Shown piece after piece: positions 40,501 through 49,664 of a stretch of 64,000 bases of DNA. The notes under the pieces are model-generated. The model did not search any database and was not told where the DNA came from. It saw only the letters and a program-made list of their open reading frames with translations. Source of the stretch: Vibrio sp. B1FLJ16 (GTDB taxonomy: Bacteria > Pseudomonadota > Gammaproteobacteria > Enterobacterales > Vibrionaceae); contig NZ_HG992749.1 in assembly GCF_905175385.1 (NCBI RefSeq), positions 1 to 64,000 on the forward strand, read 5' to 3'. Position 1 is the stretch's first letter. Every line of letters starts with the position of its first letter. Both the position numbers and the translations under genes were made by a program.

Positions 40501-40696
40501 GCTGAGTAATAAAGCCTTGTATCAGGTCGGCGCTGGCACCGTAGTAACTGGTCGAAACCGTTACTTCCGTATTCGTCATTTCAGGGTATTCACGAACCTG
40601 CATTTTGAATATTGCCTGCAGACCAAGCAATGCGATCAAAAAGCTTATCGATACCGCTAAAACCGGACGCTTAATAAAAACATCAGTAAAGCGCAT
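37574..40696 (-). CDS. RND multidrug efflux permease (HAE1 type)
   Basis: This 1040-residue inner-membrane proton/drug antiporter of the AcrB/VexB kind begins MRFTDVFIKRPVLAVSISFL. Twelve TM helices in the 1+5 / 1+5 layout and two large periplasmic loops fit the length. TM4 holds the proton-relay aspartates in LAIGLVVDDAIVVLENVDRH. The substrate range cannot be read from sequence. It lies 11 bases after the adaptor gene; no outer-membrane channel gene is in the operon, so TolC is the likely partner. The Vibrio names Vex/Vme exist for such pumps, but I cannot choose one. Confidence 0.96.
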   Translation of the reverse strand: MRFTDVFIKRPVLAVSISFLIALLGLQAIFKMQVREYPEMTNTEVTVSTSYYGASADLIQGFITQPLEQAVAQADNIDYMTSQSVLGKSTITVKMKLNTDPNAALSDVLAKTNSVRSQLPKEAEDPTVTMSTGSTTAVLYIGFTSDELSSSQITDYLERVINPQLFTVNGVSKVDLYGGMKYALRVWLDPAKMAAFNLTATDVMGVLSANNYQSATGQAIGEFVLYNGSADTQVSNVDELKNLVVRTDNGNVTRLSDIAKVTLEKSHDVYRASANGQEAVVAAINAAPSANPINIAADVLNLLPQLERNLPSTIKMNVMYDSTIAINESINEVIKTIVEAAVIVLIVITLFLGSFRAVIIPIVTIPLSLIGVAMVMQSMGFSWNLMTLLAMVLAIGLVVDDAIVVLENVDRHIKLGESPFRAAIIGTREIAVPVIAMTLTLGAVYAPIALMGGITGSLFKEFALTLAGAVFVSGIVALTLSPMMCSKMLKAHQAPSKFEQKVHSVLDRMTNHYARMLNAVMLHRPVVIGFAVIVFASLPLLFKFIPSELAPSEDKGVVVLMGTAPSNANLDFIQNTMNDVNKILSEQPEVQFAQVFSGVPNSNQAFGIASMVPWSEREASQADVTGRVGGLVADVPGMAVTAFQMPELPGAGSGLPIQFVLTTPNAFESLFAIATDVLTEVKSSPMFVYSMLDLNYDSATMKINIDKDKAGAYGVTMQDIGITLGTMMADGYVNRIDLNGRSYEVIPQVERKWRLNPESMNNYYVRAADGNAVPLSNLVSIDVVAEPRSLPHFNQLNSATIGAVPAPGTAMGDAINWFENIAETKLPSGYNHDYMGESRQFVTEGSALYATFGLALAIIFLVLAIQFESLKDPIVIMVSVPLAVCGALIALAWGAASMNIYSQVGLITLVGLITKHGILICEVAKEEQLHNNLGKTEAVMEAAKVRLRPILMTTAAMIAGLIPLMYATGAGAAQRFSIGIVIVAGLAIGTLFTLFVLPVIYSYLAEKHKPLPIFVEDKDLEKLARVDEAKAAQLQLTDKY

Positions 40697-40707
40697 GAAT
40701 CCTCCAA

Positions 40708-41814
40708 TTACAGCATTGGTGTTTCAGACGGAGGAGTAGTTGCATTGCTTTCTACTACCCGTACTTTAGCGTGGTTACTCAAACGAACCTGACCAGAAGT
40801 CACCACCACATCACCTGGCTTAACACCTTCAACAATATGTGCGATGTCTTTAGTGCGTTCGCCTACTTTTACCACTTGCTGCGTGACACGCTTTTCGCCA
40901 TCTTCTTCAGATATGAGGTAGATACTGTCACCGTATAGCGTGAAGGTGATGGCAGTTTGTGGAAGTGTCACTTGGTTTTCCAGTTTCGGCAGAATGATGT
41001 TGGCGCGCGCAAACATACCACTGCGTAGCTTACCATCGCTGTTTGGAATATCGGCTTGAACCTGGATCAGGCCACTTTGCACATTAACCGCTGGCTCAAT
41101 CGCTGTAATAGAGCCTTTGAACGCGATCTCTGGGTAAGCATCAACGAAAATGTCGACACCTTGCCCCATATGGATACGGGAAATATCGGTTTGAGGAACG
41201 GTAAAGCGCAGGCGCATTACACTGGTATCTTCAAGGCGCACAATGTCCGTACCTGCTTGCAGGTACTGGCCTAGATAAACATTACGGATACCGACAACAC
41301 CAGAAAACGGTGCTTTGATTTCACGTCGGTCAATCGCCGCTTTTAAGCTTTCAATATCTGCACGCAGAGAAAAGAAGTCAGCTTGAGCTTCATCGAAAGC
41401 TTCTTTAGAAACAGACCCTTTTTTGTACAGCCCCTGGTAGCGGGTATATTTTGCCTGAGCTGCTGGTAGTCTAGCTTCTGCACTCTTTAGGTTTGCTTTC
41501 TCTACCGCAGAATCCAGAAGCACTAAGTCTTGACCTTCTTCCACTTGAGTTCCTGACTCGAATGCGATTTTGTTAATCACGCCACTGGTTTCGTTAGCTA
41601 CGGTGACACCTTGATTTGGTTCGATGAAACCGATCGCCTCAATGACAGGTACCCAATCCACAGCCTGAACCTGTGTGACCGTCACCGGGAACTCCGCCTC
41701 AGGGCGGTTGGCTAAGTACTCTGCGATTTTATGTTGCTTAAATAAATTGAAACTTATCACGCTGCCAAACAGCAGCACAGAGATAAGTAACATAAAGAAA
41801 GTCCACTTTTTCAT
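40708..41814 (-). CDS. RND efflux periplasmic adaptor subunit
   Basis: This 368-residue membrane-fusion protein has an uncleaved N-terminal TM anchor (KWTFFMLLISVLLFGSVISF). The barrel-sandwich (lipoyl) halves sit around VANETSGVINKIAFESGTQV and APFSGVVGIRNVYLGQYLQA, with a helical hairpin between (about 100-165). It links the RND pump to an outer-membrane channel. It is the second gene of a tetR-adaptor-pump operon, 18 bases after tetR. Confidence 0.95.
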   Translation of the reverse strand: MKKWTFFMLLISVLLFGSVISFNLFKQHKIAEYLANRPEAEFPVTVTQVQAVDWVPVIEAIGFIEPNQGVTVANETSGVINKIAFESGTQVEEGQDLVLLDSAVEKANLKSAEARLPAAQAKYTRYQGLYKKGSVSKEAFDEAQADFFSLRADIESLKAAIDRREIKAPFSGVVGIRNVYLGQYLQAGTDIVRLEDTSVMRLRFTVPQTDISRIHMGQGVDIFVDAYPEIAFKGSITAIEPAVNVQSGLIQVQADIPNSDGKLRSGMFARANIILPKLENQVTLPQTAITFTLYGDSIYLISEEDGEKRVTQQVVKVGERTKDIAHIVEGVKPGDVVVTSGQVRLSNHAKVRVVESNATTPPSETPML

Positions 41815-41832
41815 TCGATTAAGAACTCCAAG

Positions 41833-42414
41833 TTAGTGTTTAATGATTGCATCCCAACTGGCTTCAATGGCGGCTTCCAGCTCATTGTTGCTCAATTGGT
41901 AAAACCCCAAAGCGTGTTTTCTGGCAAGAGCTACGCTAGGTTCAAAACTTAATCCTGCGAGAACATCGTTATGGAGGGGTTTGAACACCCCTTCCTCTTT
42001 ACCCTGATCGAAAAGTCGATCGACCTGGCTGAACATCTTTCTTTCGAGCTCTCGAATATTGTTGTTATTAGTAATAGGTAAAGACTCATATTGCGTTCGG
42101 TTACTGATAGCACTCAAGTTTGAACCCGCTAGGTTCCAGATATTTAGCCACATAGCCCGATAGCGCTCTTTCAACGGCATCTCTTCGCTTACTCCTGACT
42201 GCACTGCAGTAGCCACACGTTGAGATACGCTAAGACGCACTTCTTCCATGAGATGTTCTTTGTCTGAGAAGTAGCGATAAATCGTTCCGGCGGCCACCCC
42301 GGCTTCATTGGCCAGTTTTTGCATCGAAAGCCCCAGAAACCCAGACTCAGCAATAAGGTGTTCCGCAGCGCTCAGGATTTGTTCGCGTTTATCGACAGCA
42401 GAGTCGTCTTTCAT
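41833..42414 (-). CDS. TetR-family regulator of the efflux operon
   Basis: The product is 193 residues from the ATG at 42414 (MKDDSAVDKREQILSAAEHL), preceded by AGAGG at seven bases; a longer reading to 42447 would run through the operator. The TetR HTH reads LSMQKLANEAGVAAGTIYRYFSDKEHL (positions about 30-57, only partly quoted: GVAAGTIYRYFSDKE). The C-terminal ligand domain is variable, as usual. It is first in the operon with the adaptor and pump, so autorepression and drug-induced release are likely. Confidence 0.93.
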   Translation of the reverse strand: MKDDSAVDKREQILSAAEHLIAESGFLGLSMQKLANEAGVAAGTIYRYFSDKEHLMEEVRLSVSQRVATAVQSGVSEEMPLKERYRAMWLNIWNLAGSNLSAISNRTQYESLPITNNNNIRELERKMFSQVDRLFDQGKEEGVFKPLHNDVLAGLSFEPSVALARKHALGFYQLSNNELEAAIEASWDAIIKH

Positions 42415-42428
42415 GAATCGACCTCTAG

Positions 42429-42446
42429 TGAATGAACGTTCATTCA
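42429..42446. promoter_or_regulatory. Perfect 18-base palindrome, probable TetR operator
   Basis: TGAATGAACGTTCATTCA is a perfect inverted repeat lying 14 bases before the regulator's ATG, in the 169-base spacer to the divergent rep gene. Sites of this shape are known for TetR/AcrR-type regulators. Confidence 0.8.
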
Positions 42447-42583
42447 TTATAACTTAAACTCAAGCCTGTTATGCAACACAATCTTTCTATTGTTGGCATA
42501 AAAATTACCCGAAAATCTCCGTAGCTTTCATACGATAGCCCCTTTATCATAGGCGCCACATTTATCACCCGCAGAGAAAATCT

Positions 42584-44599
42584 ATGAAGCTGAACCCTAG
42601 TCAAGATGAAGCCGTTAAGTATGTATCTGGTCCATGTCTAGTACTGGCGGGGGCTGGTTCGGGTAAAACTCGCGTAATCACCAATAAAATTGCTTATTTG
42701 GTTCAGCAGTGTGGCTACAAAGCAAGAAACATCGCTGCGGTGACATTTACTAATAAAGCTGCGCGCGAAATGAAAGAGCGCGTGGGCCAGACACTCGGTA
42801 AATCAGAGTCCAAAGGGTTAATGGTCTCGACATTTCATACTTTGGGTCTGAACATCATCAAGCGAGAATATAAGCAGCTGGGCTTAAAAGCAGGCTTCTC
42901 CCTGTTTGATGACCAGGACCAGTTGGCTCTGCTAAAAGAACTGACCGAAAAGCAGCTCGACGGTGATAAAGATCTGTTACGTCAGCTTCTCAGTTGTATC
43001 TCGAACTGGAAGAATGACATGCTCACTCCAGAGCAGGCGAAAGCGCAGGCGAAAGGTGAACAGCAGGAGCTGTTTGCGTTCTGTTTTGAGATGTATCAGA
43101 AACAGATGAAAGCGTACAACGCGCTCGACTTTGATGATTTGATCCTGATGCCGGTGCTGCTCCTGCGTAACCATGAAGAAGCACGCCAACGTTGGCAGAG
43201 CCGCATTCGTTATCTGTTGGTGGACGAATACCAGGATACTAATACCAGTCAGTACGAACTGGTAAAACTGATTGTGGGCGAGCGCGGACGTTTAACTGTG
43301 GTTGGTGATGATGACCAATCGATTTATTCATGGCGTGGTGCCAAGCCGCAAAACTTAGTGTTGCTCGGTGAAGACTATCCTAGCTTGCGCCTGATTAAAC
43401 TGGAGCAAAACTACCGCTCAACCAGCCGTATTCTGCGTGCTGCCAATATTCTTATCGCTAACAACCCGCACGTGTATGAGAAGTCACTGTTCTCTGAGAT
43501 CCCTGACGGTGAGAAACTCAAGGTGCTGCTGGCGAAAAATGAAGAGCACGAGGCGGAAAGAGTTACGGGCGAATTGATTGCGCATAAGTTCTTAAATCGG
43601 ACGGATTACAGGGACTACGCGGTTTTGTATCGCGGTAACCATCAATCCCGTTTGATTGAGAAATCTCTGATGCAAAACCGAGTGCCGTATAAGCTCTCCG
43701 GCGGCACATCGTTTTTTGCTCGAGCAGAAATTAAGGACATCATGGCGTACCTGCGGGTACTGGTGAATCCGGATGACGATAACGCGTTTCTGCGTATCGT
43801 AAACACTCCTCGACGCGAAATTGGCCCGGTAACGTTAGAAAAATTAGGTAGTTACGCCAACATGCGTGGCAAGAGCCTGTTTGAGGCCAGTTTTGAAATG
43901 GGACTGGAGCAGCACCTAACTGGCCGTGGTCTCGAAAACTTACGCCGCTTCATGCAATGGTTAGTCGCCATTGCCGATCAGGCAGAAAGAGGCGATACAG
44001 TAACGGCGGTACGTTCACTGGTTCGTGATATTAACTACGAAGACTGGTTATACGAAACTTCAGCAAGTCCAAAAGCGGCTGAAATGCGCATGAAGAACGT
44101 GTCCGATCTCTATTCATGGATAGTTGCTGATTTAGAAGGCGACAATTACGATCAAGAAGAAAAGACCCTAAAAGAAGTGGTTCAGCGCCTGACGTTGCGT
44201 GACATGATGGAGCGCGGCGAAGACGACGAAGATAGTGATGCGGTTCAGTTGATGACGCTACACGCATCAAAAGGTCTTGAATTTCCATATGTTTATCTGA
44301 TTGGCTCGGAAGAGGGCATATTGCCTCACCAAACCAGTATTGATGAAGATAATGTTGAGGAGGAACGCCGTTTGATGTACGTGGGCATTACCCGTGCTCA
44401 GCGGGAACTGACCTTTACTATGTGTAAAGAGCGCCGTCAGTTTGGTGAGTTGATCAAACCAACACAAAGCCGCTTCCTTGATGAACTTCCATTTGATGAT
44501 GTTGAATGGGAAGTGAATAAAAAGCCGGTATCTCAAGAAGAACGAATGGCAAAAGGCCAGGCACACATAGCCAACTTGCGTTCCATGTTTAAGAAGTAA
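42584..44599 (+). CDS. rep: ATP-dependent DNA helicase Rep
   Basis: This 671-residue SF1A helicase clears proteins ahead of replication forks and helps restart. Motif I is [17 protein letters not shown] near residue 20, motif [19 protein letters not shown], motif [20 protein letters not shown], and motif IV/V/VI are in the second half ([31 protein letters not shown]). Length and start [20 protein letters not shown] are those of Rep, not UvrD. Confidence 0.97.
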   Translation: MKLNPSQDEAVKYVSGPCLVLAGAGSGKTRVITNKIAYLVQQCGYKARNIAAVTFTNKAAREMKERVGQTLGKSESKGLMVSTFHTLGLNIIKREYKQLGLKAGFSLFDDQDQLALLKELTEKQLDGDKDLLRQLLSCISNWKNDMLTPEQAKAQAKGEQQELFAFCFEMYQKQMKAYNALDFDDLILMPVLLLRNHEEARQRWQSRIRYLLVDEYQDTNTSQYELVKLIVGERGRLTVVGDDDQSIYSWRGAKPQNLVLLGEDYPSLRLIKLEQNYRSTSRILRAANILIANNPHVYEKSLFSEIPDGEKLKVLLAKNEEHEAERVTGELIAHKFLNRTDYRDYAVLYRGNHQSRLIEKSLMQNRVPYKLSGGTSFFARAEIKDIMAYLRVLVNPDDDNAFLRIVNTPRREIGPVTLEKLGSYANMRGKSLFEASFEMGLEQHLTGRGLENLRRFMQWLVAIADQAERGDTVTAVRSLVRDINYEDWLYETSASPKAAEMRMKNVSDLYSWIVADLEGDNYDQEEKTLKEVVQRLTLRDMMERGEDDEDSDAVQLMTLHASKGLEFPYVYLIGSEEGILPHQTSIDEDNVEEERRLMYVGITRAQRELTFTMCKERRQFGELIKPTQSRFLDELPFDDVEWEVNKKPVSQEERMAKGQAHIANLRSMFKK

Positions 44600-44633
44600 C
44601 GTTGGTTCACACGACATTTAACTGAACACCAAA

Positions 44634-44668
44634 TAAAAAGGCTTGCCATTGGCAAGCCTTTCTTTTTT
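44634..44668. terminator. Bidirectional terminator between rep and cytochrome c5
   Basis: AAAGGCTTGCC (44637-44647) pairs with GGCAAGCCTTT (44651-44661), with A's and T's on the two sides. Confidence 0.9.
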
Positions 44669-44689
44669 CCGTATTCAGCTGAAATCTGA

Positions 44690-45103
44690 TTACAGGCCTT
44701 CAATCATGTGATCGATCGCTGCGATGATCTCGTCATCAGAACAGTCCATACAGGTGCCTTTAGCAGGCATCGCATTGAAGCCTTCAAGTGCGTGCTTGAC
44801 CAGTACGTCCTTGCCTTGAGCAATACGAGGTGCCCAATCGTCACCATTACCTGATTTTGGAGCGCCGTTAACACCTGAGGCGTGACAAGCTATACAAAAA
44901 GTACCGTAAACTGCTGCGCCATCACGCGGACCAGTTGGTTCAGCTTTTACAGGCTCTGAGCCTGCTAGATAAACATCACCGACAGGTTTGATGCGTTCTG
45001 CGATCGCATCGTATTCACTTTGGCTGATGTCAGAAGCTAAAGCTGCCGTAGAAAACGTTAAGGCAGCGAACAAAACGCTAATCATTTGTCGAGACATATC
45101 CAT
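44690..45103 (-). CDS. Cytochrome c5 family protein
   Basis: This is a small periplasmic monoheme cytochrome c. From the ATG at 45103 it reads MDMSRQMISVLFAALTFSTA, a signal peptide cleaved near ALA-SD; a GTG nine bases earlier or an ATG six bases later are alternatives. The heme is held by CIACH, and a later CMDCSDDEI pair of cysteines matches cytochrome c5, where they form a disulfide. The axial methionine is expected in FNAMPAKGTC. It probably shuttles electrons in the periplasm. Confidence 0.92.
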   Translation of the reverse strand: MDMSRQMISVLFAALTFSTAALASDISQSEYDAIAERIKPVGDVYLAGSEPVKAEPTGPRDGAAVYGTFCIACHASGVNGAPKSGNGDDWAPRIAQGKDVLVKHALEGFNAMPAKGTCMDCSDDEIIAAIDHMIEGL

Positions 45104-45387
45104 TAAACCCACTTCACATTCCCGAGGTAAGTGACTTACCTATTTATATAGTTAGAGTATTGATGCCGCTTGAAGAGGCTGATAACGCTCCTCAATGGCA
45201 TAGAATGATTAGACAACTTGGTTGCAGCTGTTAAATCAATGTAAATAATGAGTGATTATATCCCGTTCGCTTGTTGCATTAAACAACAACTTATCCATGA
45301 CAGGGCGTGAATCACATCAAAAATTCACTTTAAAGGCAGACAACTGCCGAAAAAGAGACCAAACGATAAAAAAAGTAAAAAAAGTAC

Positions 45388-45416
45388 TAGACGACATAGT
45401 GGGATATCCGTATTAT
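45388..45416 (+). promoter_or_regulatory. Probable promoter of the tRNA cluster
   Basis: TAGACG (45388-45393), 17 bases, TATTAT (45411-45416), then a GC-rich discriminator, typical of stable-RNA promoters. The rest of the 334-base gap (45104-45437) shows nothing else I can name; an ORF there that enters the tRNA is not credible. Confidence 0.55.
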
Positions 45417-45437
45417 TCCACTCCGCCGATAGGGCAT

Positions 45438-45514
<77 letters not shown>

Positions 45515-45546
45515 TTGCCTTGGAGGATATATCGGTAAAAATTAAT

Positions 45547-45623
45547 GGTGGCTATAGCTCAGTTGGTAGAGCCCCGGATTGTGATTCCGGTTGTCGCGAG
45601 TTCAAGTCTCGTTAGCCACCCCA
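45547..45623 (+). tRNA. tRNA-His (GTG), copy 1
   Basis: This 77-base sequence includes the extra 5' G of histidine tRNA; the anticodon stem-loop is CCGGATTGTGATTCCGG and CCA is encoded. It is identical to the copy at 45819-45895. Confidence 0.97.
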
Positions 45624-45694
45624 TTCTTTCTTTTTAAGAGAGAAAAAGGTAGCATTGCTTCCTTATCTTGATTAAGTTGAGATAAAACATTAGT

Positions 45695-45771
<77 letters not shown>

Positions 45772-45818
45772 CTATTTAGTTTATGGCTTACACTAAGCGG
45801 TAAACATGACAATTTGAT

Positions 45819-45895
45819 GGTGGCTATAGCTCAGTTGGTAGAGCCCCGGATTGTGATTCCGGTTGTCGCGAGTTCAAGTCTCGTTAGCCACCCCA
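45819..45895 (+). tRNA. tRNA-His (GTG), copy 2
   Basis: This is an exact repeat of the first tRNA-His, with similar flanks (CCCCATTCTTTCTTT after both), which points to duplication of a His-Pro unit. Confidence 0.97.
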
Positions 45896-45919
45896 TTCTT
45901 TCTTTAAAGAATATATGCT

Positions 45920-45996
<77 letters not shown>

Positions 45997-46001
45997 CTAT
46001 T

Positions 46002-46034
46002 AAAAAACCTCATCAAAAATGATGAGGTTTTTTG
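46002..46034 (+). terminator. Terminator of the tRNA cluster
   Basis: AAAAAACCTCATC (46002-46014) and GATGAGGTTTTTT (46021-46033) form a strong stem with a T-run. Confidence 0.92.
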
Positions 46035-46049
46035 CTTTCTGAATCATAG

Positions 46050-46110
46050 AATTGGGACAATAGGGTCGGGGTCTGGAAGCCCAGCCGCGCCGAATCCTTC
46101 TTCATCGACC
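46050..46110 (+). pseudogene. Decayed tRNA-Pro copy (3' half)
   Basis: ATTGGGACAATAGGGTCGGGG matches the anticodon-to-variable part of tRNA-Pro with changes. A roughly 18-base insertion follows, then CGAATCCTTCTTCATCGACCA matches the T-arm and acceptor end. The flank ACTATTAAAAA and a terminator-like hairpin (46117-46147, AAAAGCCTCAGC with GCTGGGGCTTTTTT) repeat what follows the intact copy. The 5' half is missing, so it cannot work as a tRNA. Confidence 0.8.
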
Positions 46111-46157
46111 ACTATTAAAAAGCCTCAGCGAAAGCTGGGGCTTTTTTACATCTGTAG

Positions 46158-46260
46158 GTTGTGGATAGCGCAGCTTGGTAGTGCATCTCTTTCTTTGAAA
46201 CATAGCGGACCAAAAGGGCGGGGGGCGCATGATGTTCAAATTCTGGCTCTTCAGCGACCA
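46158..46260 (+). pseudogene. Decayed tRNA-Pro copy with insertions
   Basis: GTTGTGGATAGCGCAGCTTG matches the tRNA-Pro 5' half almost perfectly (D-arm kept). Then the anticodon arm is disrupted by a roughly 16-base insertion, GGACCAAAAGGGCGGGGG is recognisable, a second insertion follows, and CTCTTCAGCGACCACTATTA keeps the acceptor end and flank. A degenerate hairpin (from about 46268) replaces the terminator. It is clearly a dead paralogue. Confidence 0.8.
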
Positions 46261-46401
46261 CTATTAGAAAGCCTCAACTAGCCGTCCGCGATAGAAAAAT
46301 CGAGGCCTATTTGCATTCTAAACAAAGGCAATTTTGGCGTGCGTACAGGTCAATGAGTTTTTGACCACCAGTAACCCAAAAGCCAAAGGTGTTGTGCGCC
46401 G

Positions 46402-46433
46402 ATAAAACAAACCCCAGCGCAGTAGCTGGGGTC
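46402..46433 (-). terminator. Terminator after the HAD phosphatase gene
   Basis: ACCCCAGC (46411-46418) pairs with GCTGGGGT (46425-46432). The minus strand continues TTGTTTTATC. Confidence 0.8.
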
Positions 46434-46442
46434 TTGGTATTT

Positions 46443-47168
46443 CTATTGGGCGAGCGTTTTGAGTATTTCTTTTAACTCGACGGTGTTTCTTACTTCGTAG
46501 TCTGGTTCTATCGCTGTTGGGTTCTCTGAACCTGTCGGGTTCACCCAAACGCTGAGAATATCCATATCGTTTGCTCCCGCTATGTCCGCAGCTAAAGAAT
46601 CGCCGATATGAAGCGATTCTTGTGGTTTAACGCCGGCTAAGCTGAGAGCCTTGTGGAAGATACTTGCTGCAGGCTTCTCTTCAGGCTCCTCACCACCGAC
46701 GATAATATGATCAACCCACTCACTCATATTGGTTGCGGCTAATTTCGGATGTTGCGAGAAGATTGGACCGTTGGTAATCACGACCAAAGTGTAGTGCTGA
46801 CGTAGTTCAACCAGCATCTCTTTAACACCAGGAAGGAAAGAAAAAGCGTTCATACGGGCAGAATCAAAAAAATTCTGTGCCTGCTGAGCTTCTTCCGCAC
46901 TTACCTCAATACCTTGCTCTGCCAGTATGGTTTTTATCAGGCCGCAGCGAAAAGCATTTTCATTCGGCAGCAGGGCGACAAGCTGAGGGAATTCTGCGTT
47001 GAGTTTTTTATATACCCCCTGCAAGTAGCGCTGTAAGAAAGCTTCAGGATCTGTCAGTTGTGGGTAAGTTGTTTTAATCCAAGCCGCAAATTCTTGTCCT
47101 GCCACCTTATCGGCTTGAGAGGTACCACATAACGTCTCATCCATATCAAAAAAAATCGCTTTAAGCAC
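46443..47168 (-). CDS. HAD-superfamily phosphatase
   Basis: The product is 241 residues from the GTG at 47168 (VLKAIFFDMDETLCGTSQAD). GAAGGAG lies five bases before it, so the ATG at 47186, which overlaps that site, is less likely. HAD motif I is FDMDETL, motif II VVITNGP, motif III the lysine in EEKPAASIFHKAL, motif IV HIGDSLAADIAGA. The C1-type helical cap (about 20-90) resembles YjjG and N-acylneuraminate-9-phosphatase. The natural substrate is unknown; nucleotide or sugar phosphates are typical for the group. Confidence 0.9.
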   Translation of the reverse strand: MLKAIFFDMDETLCGTSQADKVAGQEFAAWIKTTYPQLTDPEAFLQRYLQGVYKKLNAEFPQLVALLPNENAFRCGLIKTILAEQGIEVSAEEAQQAQNFFDSARMNAFSFLPGVKEMLVELRQHYTLVVITNGPIFSQHPKLAATNMSEWVDHIIVGGEEPEEKPAASIFHKALSLAGVKPQESLHIGDSLAADIAGANDMDILSVWVNPTGSENPTAIEPDYEVRNTVELKEILKTLAQ

Positions 47169-47861
47169 TGGGGCTCCTTCATTCAATATTTAATTACTGG
47201 TTAGAGAGGGATCTCTTGGTCAACCTATTATCTCACGCTCAACAGCATCGTAAAGCCTCAAGACCTACACGTTGTTGATCTGCTCATTCTATTCCCTTGG
47301 TAAATTCTCAAACTATCGCGCTTTTGTTACGGCAGTTAAACCGCTTAATAAACGAATAACTCATCGAGAGTAATAAATTGAGTCATTATGTCGATCTGCT
47401 CACGTTTCGATCTATCTTGATGATTTGTATTTTTGGTTTTTTATCTGTAATTAATTCTATCAGTTGGTACTTTACTCTGGTTTATCGTAGTTTGTGCCAG
47501 AGATTGTTTGTTAAATGTTAATGGTTGTGCGTGAATAGTTTTGCAATGGCTAATGTCGGGGTTTTGCATAAAACTAGAGCATTTTTCTGTTTTTATTGGT
47601 GCATATCGCACAAAAATAGGCTTATATGAAAGTGGTTAAATACTTGTTAATGCATTTTTATTCGCCTAATGTGCGTTGAATTAACATTTTCATGGCGTAA
47701 TATACTTTAATTGTTGCTTTTTTGTGTGATTTTTGCCACATTGTCTCCGCATTTAAATTTCAGAGCATTATTCTGAATTTGAACGGATTCATTCAGGTGA
47801 TGAATAGCCCCCTTTATTGCGGCGTTATTCGATACCACAGACAAGGCAGTAGAGGTCTGAA
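47169..47861 (+). promoter_or_regulatory. Long upstream region of the peptide ABC operon with a CRP-like site
   Basis: These 693 AT-rich bases contain no credible gene. TGTGA-N6-CCACA at 47725-47740 matches nine of ten positions of the CRP consensus. No second clear motif was found; a distant promoter or a small RNA cannot be excluded. Confidence 0.55.
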
Positions 47862-49577
47862 ATGTCACTATTAGAAGTGAAAAACCTTCGTATTGAGTAT
47901 CCATCCCGACACGGTGTTCACGCAGCCGTGAAATCATTGTCGTTCCAGATTGAGCGCGGCGAGATAGTGGGTGTCGTTGGCGAGTCAGGTGCGGGTAAGT
48001 CCACCGTTGGTAACGCTGTTATTGATTTGCTTAGTCCTCCAGGTCGAGTTGCCAGTGGCGACGTATTCCTGGATGGAGAAAAGATTTCTGGCTTATCGCC
48101 AGAAGCAATGCGTAAGGTTCGTGGCTCGAAGATTGGTTTTATCTTCCAGGACCCAATGACCTCTCTCAACCCTTTATTTACGGTTGAGCAGCAGCTGAAA
48201 GAAACCATTCATGCCAATATGAAAGTGTCGGACGAAGAAGCGTATCAACGTGCACTTTCTCTGATGCAGCAGGTCGGTATTCCTCAGCCGGAAAACCGTC
48301 TGAAACAGTATCCTCACCAGTTCTCTGGCGGTATGCGTCAGCGTGTGGTTATTGCGATTGCTCTGGCGGGTGAGCCAGATCTGATCATTGCCGATGAACC
48401 AACAACGGCGCTGGACGTATCAATCCAGGACCAAATCCTTAATCTTATCCGTGAGTTGTGTATCAAGAACAACGTAGGTTGTATGTTGGTGACGCACGAC
48501 ATGGGTGTGGTTTCAAATGTAACTGACCGTGTAGCGGTTATGTACCGTGGCGATCTGGTTGAGTTTGGTCCTACTGCTAAAGTGCTGGGTAACCCGGATC
48601 ACCCTTACACTCGCAGCCTGATCTCAGCTGTCCCGCGTTCAGATGTGAAGCTCGAGCGTTTTCCTCTGGTGAGCTACATCGAAGAAGCGACAGAAATGAA
48701 GTCGCTAGACATTAAGACCCACTGGCTGGGTCAAAGCCAGGATCAGCGTGAGTACACCGGTCCTTTATTGGATGTGAAAAACGTTAATCTGCGATTTGTC
48801 ACTAAGGACTCTCTGTTTGAAAGCCGTCGTGAGTACGTTCAAGCGTCGAACAACGTTAGCTTTGAAGTTCACGAAGGTGAAACATTTGGCCTGGTGGGTG
48901 AGTCTGGTTCAGGTAAATCAACCATCGCGCGAGTGATTGCCGGACTGTATGAGCCAAACTCAGGCCAGGTGAAATTTGAAGGCCTTGATTTGACTGCGAT
49001 GAAGTCAGAGAAAGAGCGTCGTCCGGTTCGCCGTCAGATGCAGATGGTTTTCCAGAACCCTTATACGTCGATGAACCCGCGTATGAAGGTGGCCGATATC
49101 ATTGCAGAGCCAATCCGTTTCCATAAGCTCACTAAAAACGAAGCAGAGACACGTCAGATTGTGAATGACCTGCTTGATCACGTTGGATTGGGGCGTATGG
49201 CTGGTCTTAAATACCCTCATGAATTCTCGGGTGGTCAGCGTCAGCGTATTTCTATCGCGCGCGCTCTGGCAACGCGACCTCGTCTTTTAATCTGTGACGA
49301 GCCGACGTCGGCATTGGACGTTTCGGTACAGGCACAGATTCTTAACTTGTTGAAAGATCTGCAAAGTGAACTGAACTTGACTATGTTATTTATCAGTCAC
49401 GATTTACCAGTTATTCGTCAGATGTGTGACCGAGTGGGGGTAATGCAGATGGGTACGCTACTTGAAGTTGCACCGACCGAGCAGCTGTTTACCGCTCCTC
49501 AACATGAGTACAGCAAAAAACTGATCTCTCTGATGCCGGAATTTACCGGACTAAGAGAAGATATCAAATCGGCATAA
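47862..49577 (+). CDS. Peptide-type ABC transporter, fused double ATPase
   Basis: This 571-residue protein joins two ATPases of the DppD/DppF kind. The first has Walker A VGESGAGKSTVG (about 39-50), signature FSGGMRQR and Walker B LIIADEPTTALD; the second has VGESGSGKSTIARV (about 346-359), FSGGQRQRISIARALA and [12 protein letters not shown]. Such fusions occur in GsiA and YejF. It drives import with the binding protein and two permeases downstream. Unusually, the ATPase gene comes first in the operon. Confidence 0.94.
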   Translation: MSLLEVKNLRIEYPSRHGVHAAVKSLSFQIERGEIVGVVGESGAGKSTVGNAVIDLLSPPGRVASGDVFLDGEKISGLSPEAMRKVRGSKIGFIFQDPMTSLNPLFTVEQQLKETIHANMKVSDEEAYQRALSLMQQVGIPQPENRLKQYPHQFSGGMRQRVVIAIALAGEPDLIIADEPTTALDVSIQDQILNLIRELCIKNNVGCMLVTHDMGVVSNVTDRVAVMYRGDLVEFGPTAKVLGNPDHPYTRSLISAVPRSDVKLERFPLVSYIEEATEMKSLDIKTHWLGQSQDQREYTGPLLDVKNVNLRFVTKDSLFESRREYVQASNNVSFEVHEGETFGLVGESGSGKSTIARVIAGLYEPNSGQVKFEGLDLTAMKSEKERRPVRRQMQMVFQNPYTSMNPRMKVADIIAEPIRFHKLTKNEAETRQIVNDLLDHVGLGRMAGLKYPHEFSGGQRQRISIARALATRPRLLICDEPTSALDVSVQAQILNLLKDLQSELNLTMLFISHDLPVIRQMCDRVGVMQMGTLLEVAPTEQLFTAPQHEYSKKLISLMPEFTGLREDIKSA

Positions 49578-49664
49578 ACCAAGTTTTCGCTTGGCTGATC
49601 TTGACTATAAAAACGCAAACACAACAACAAGGGACTTAGATCCCAGCATGAAGGAGTTATGCAA

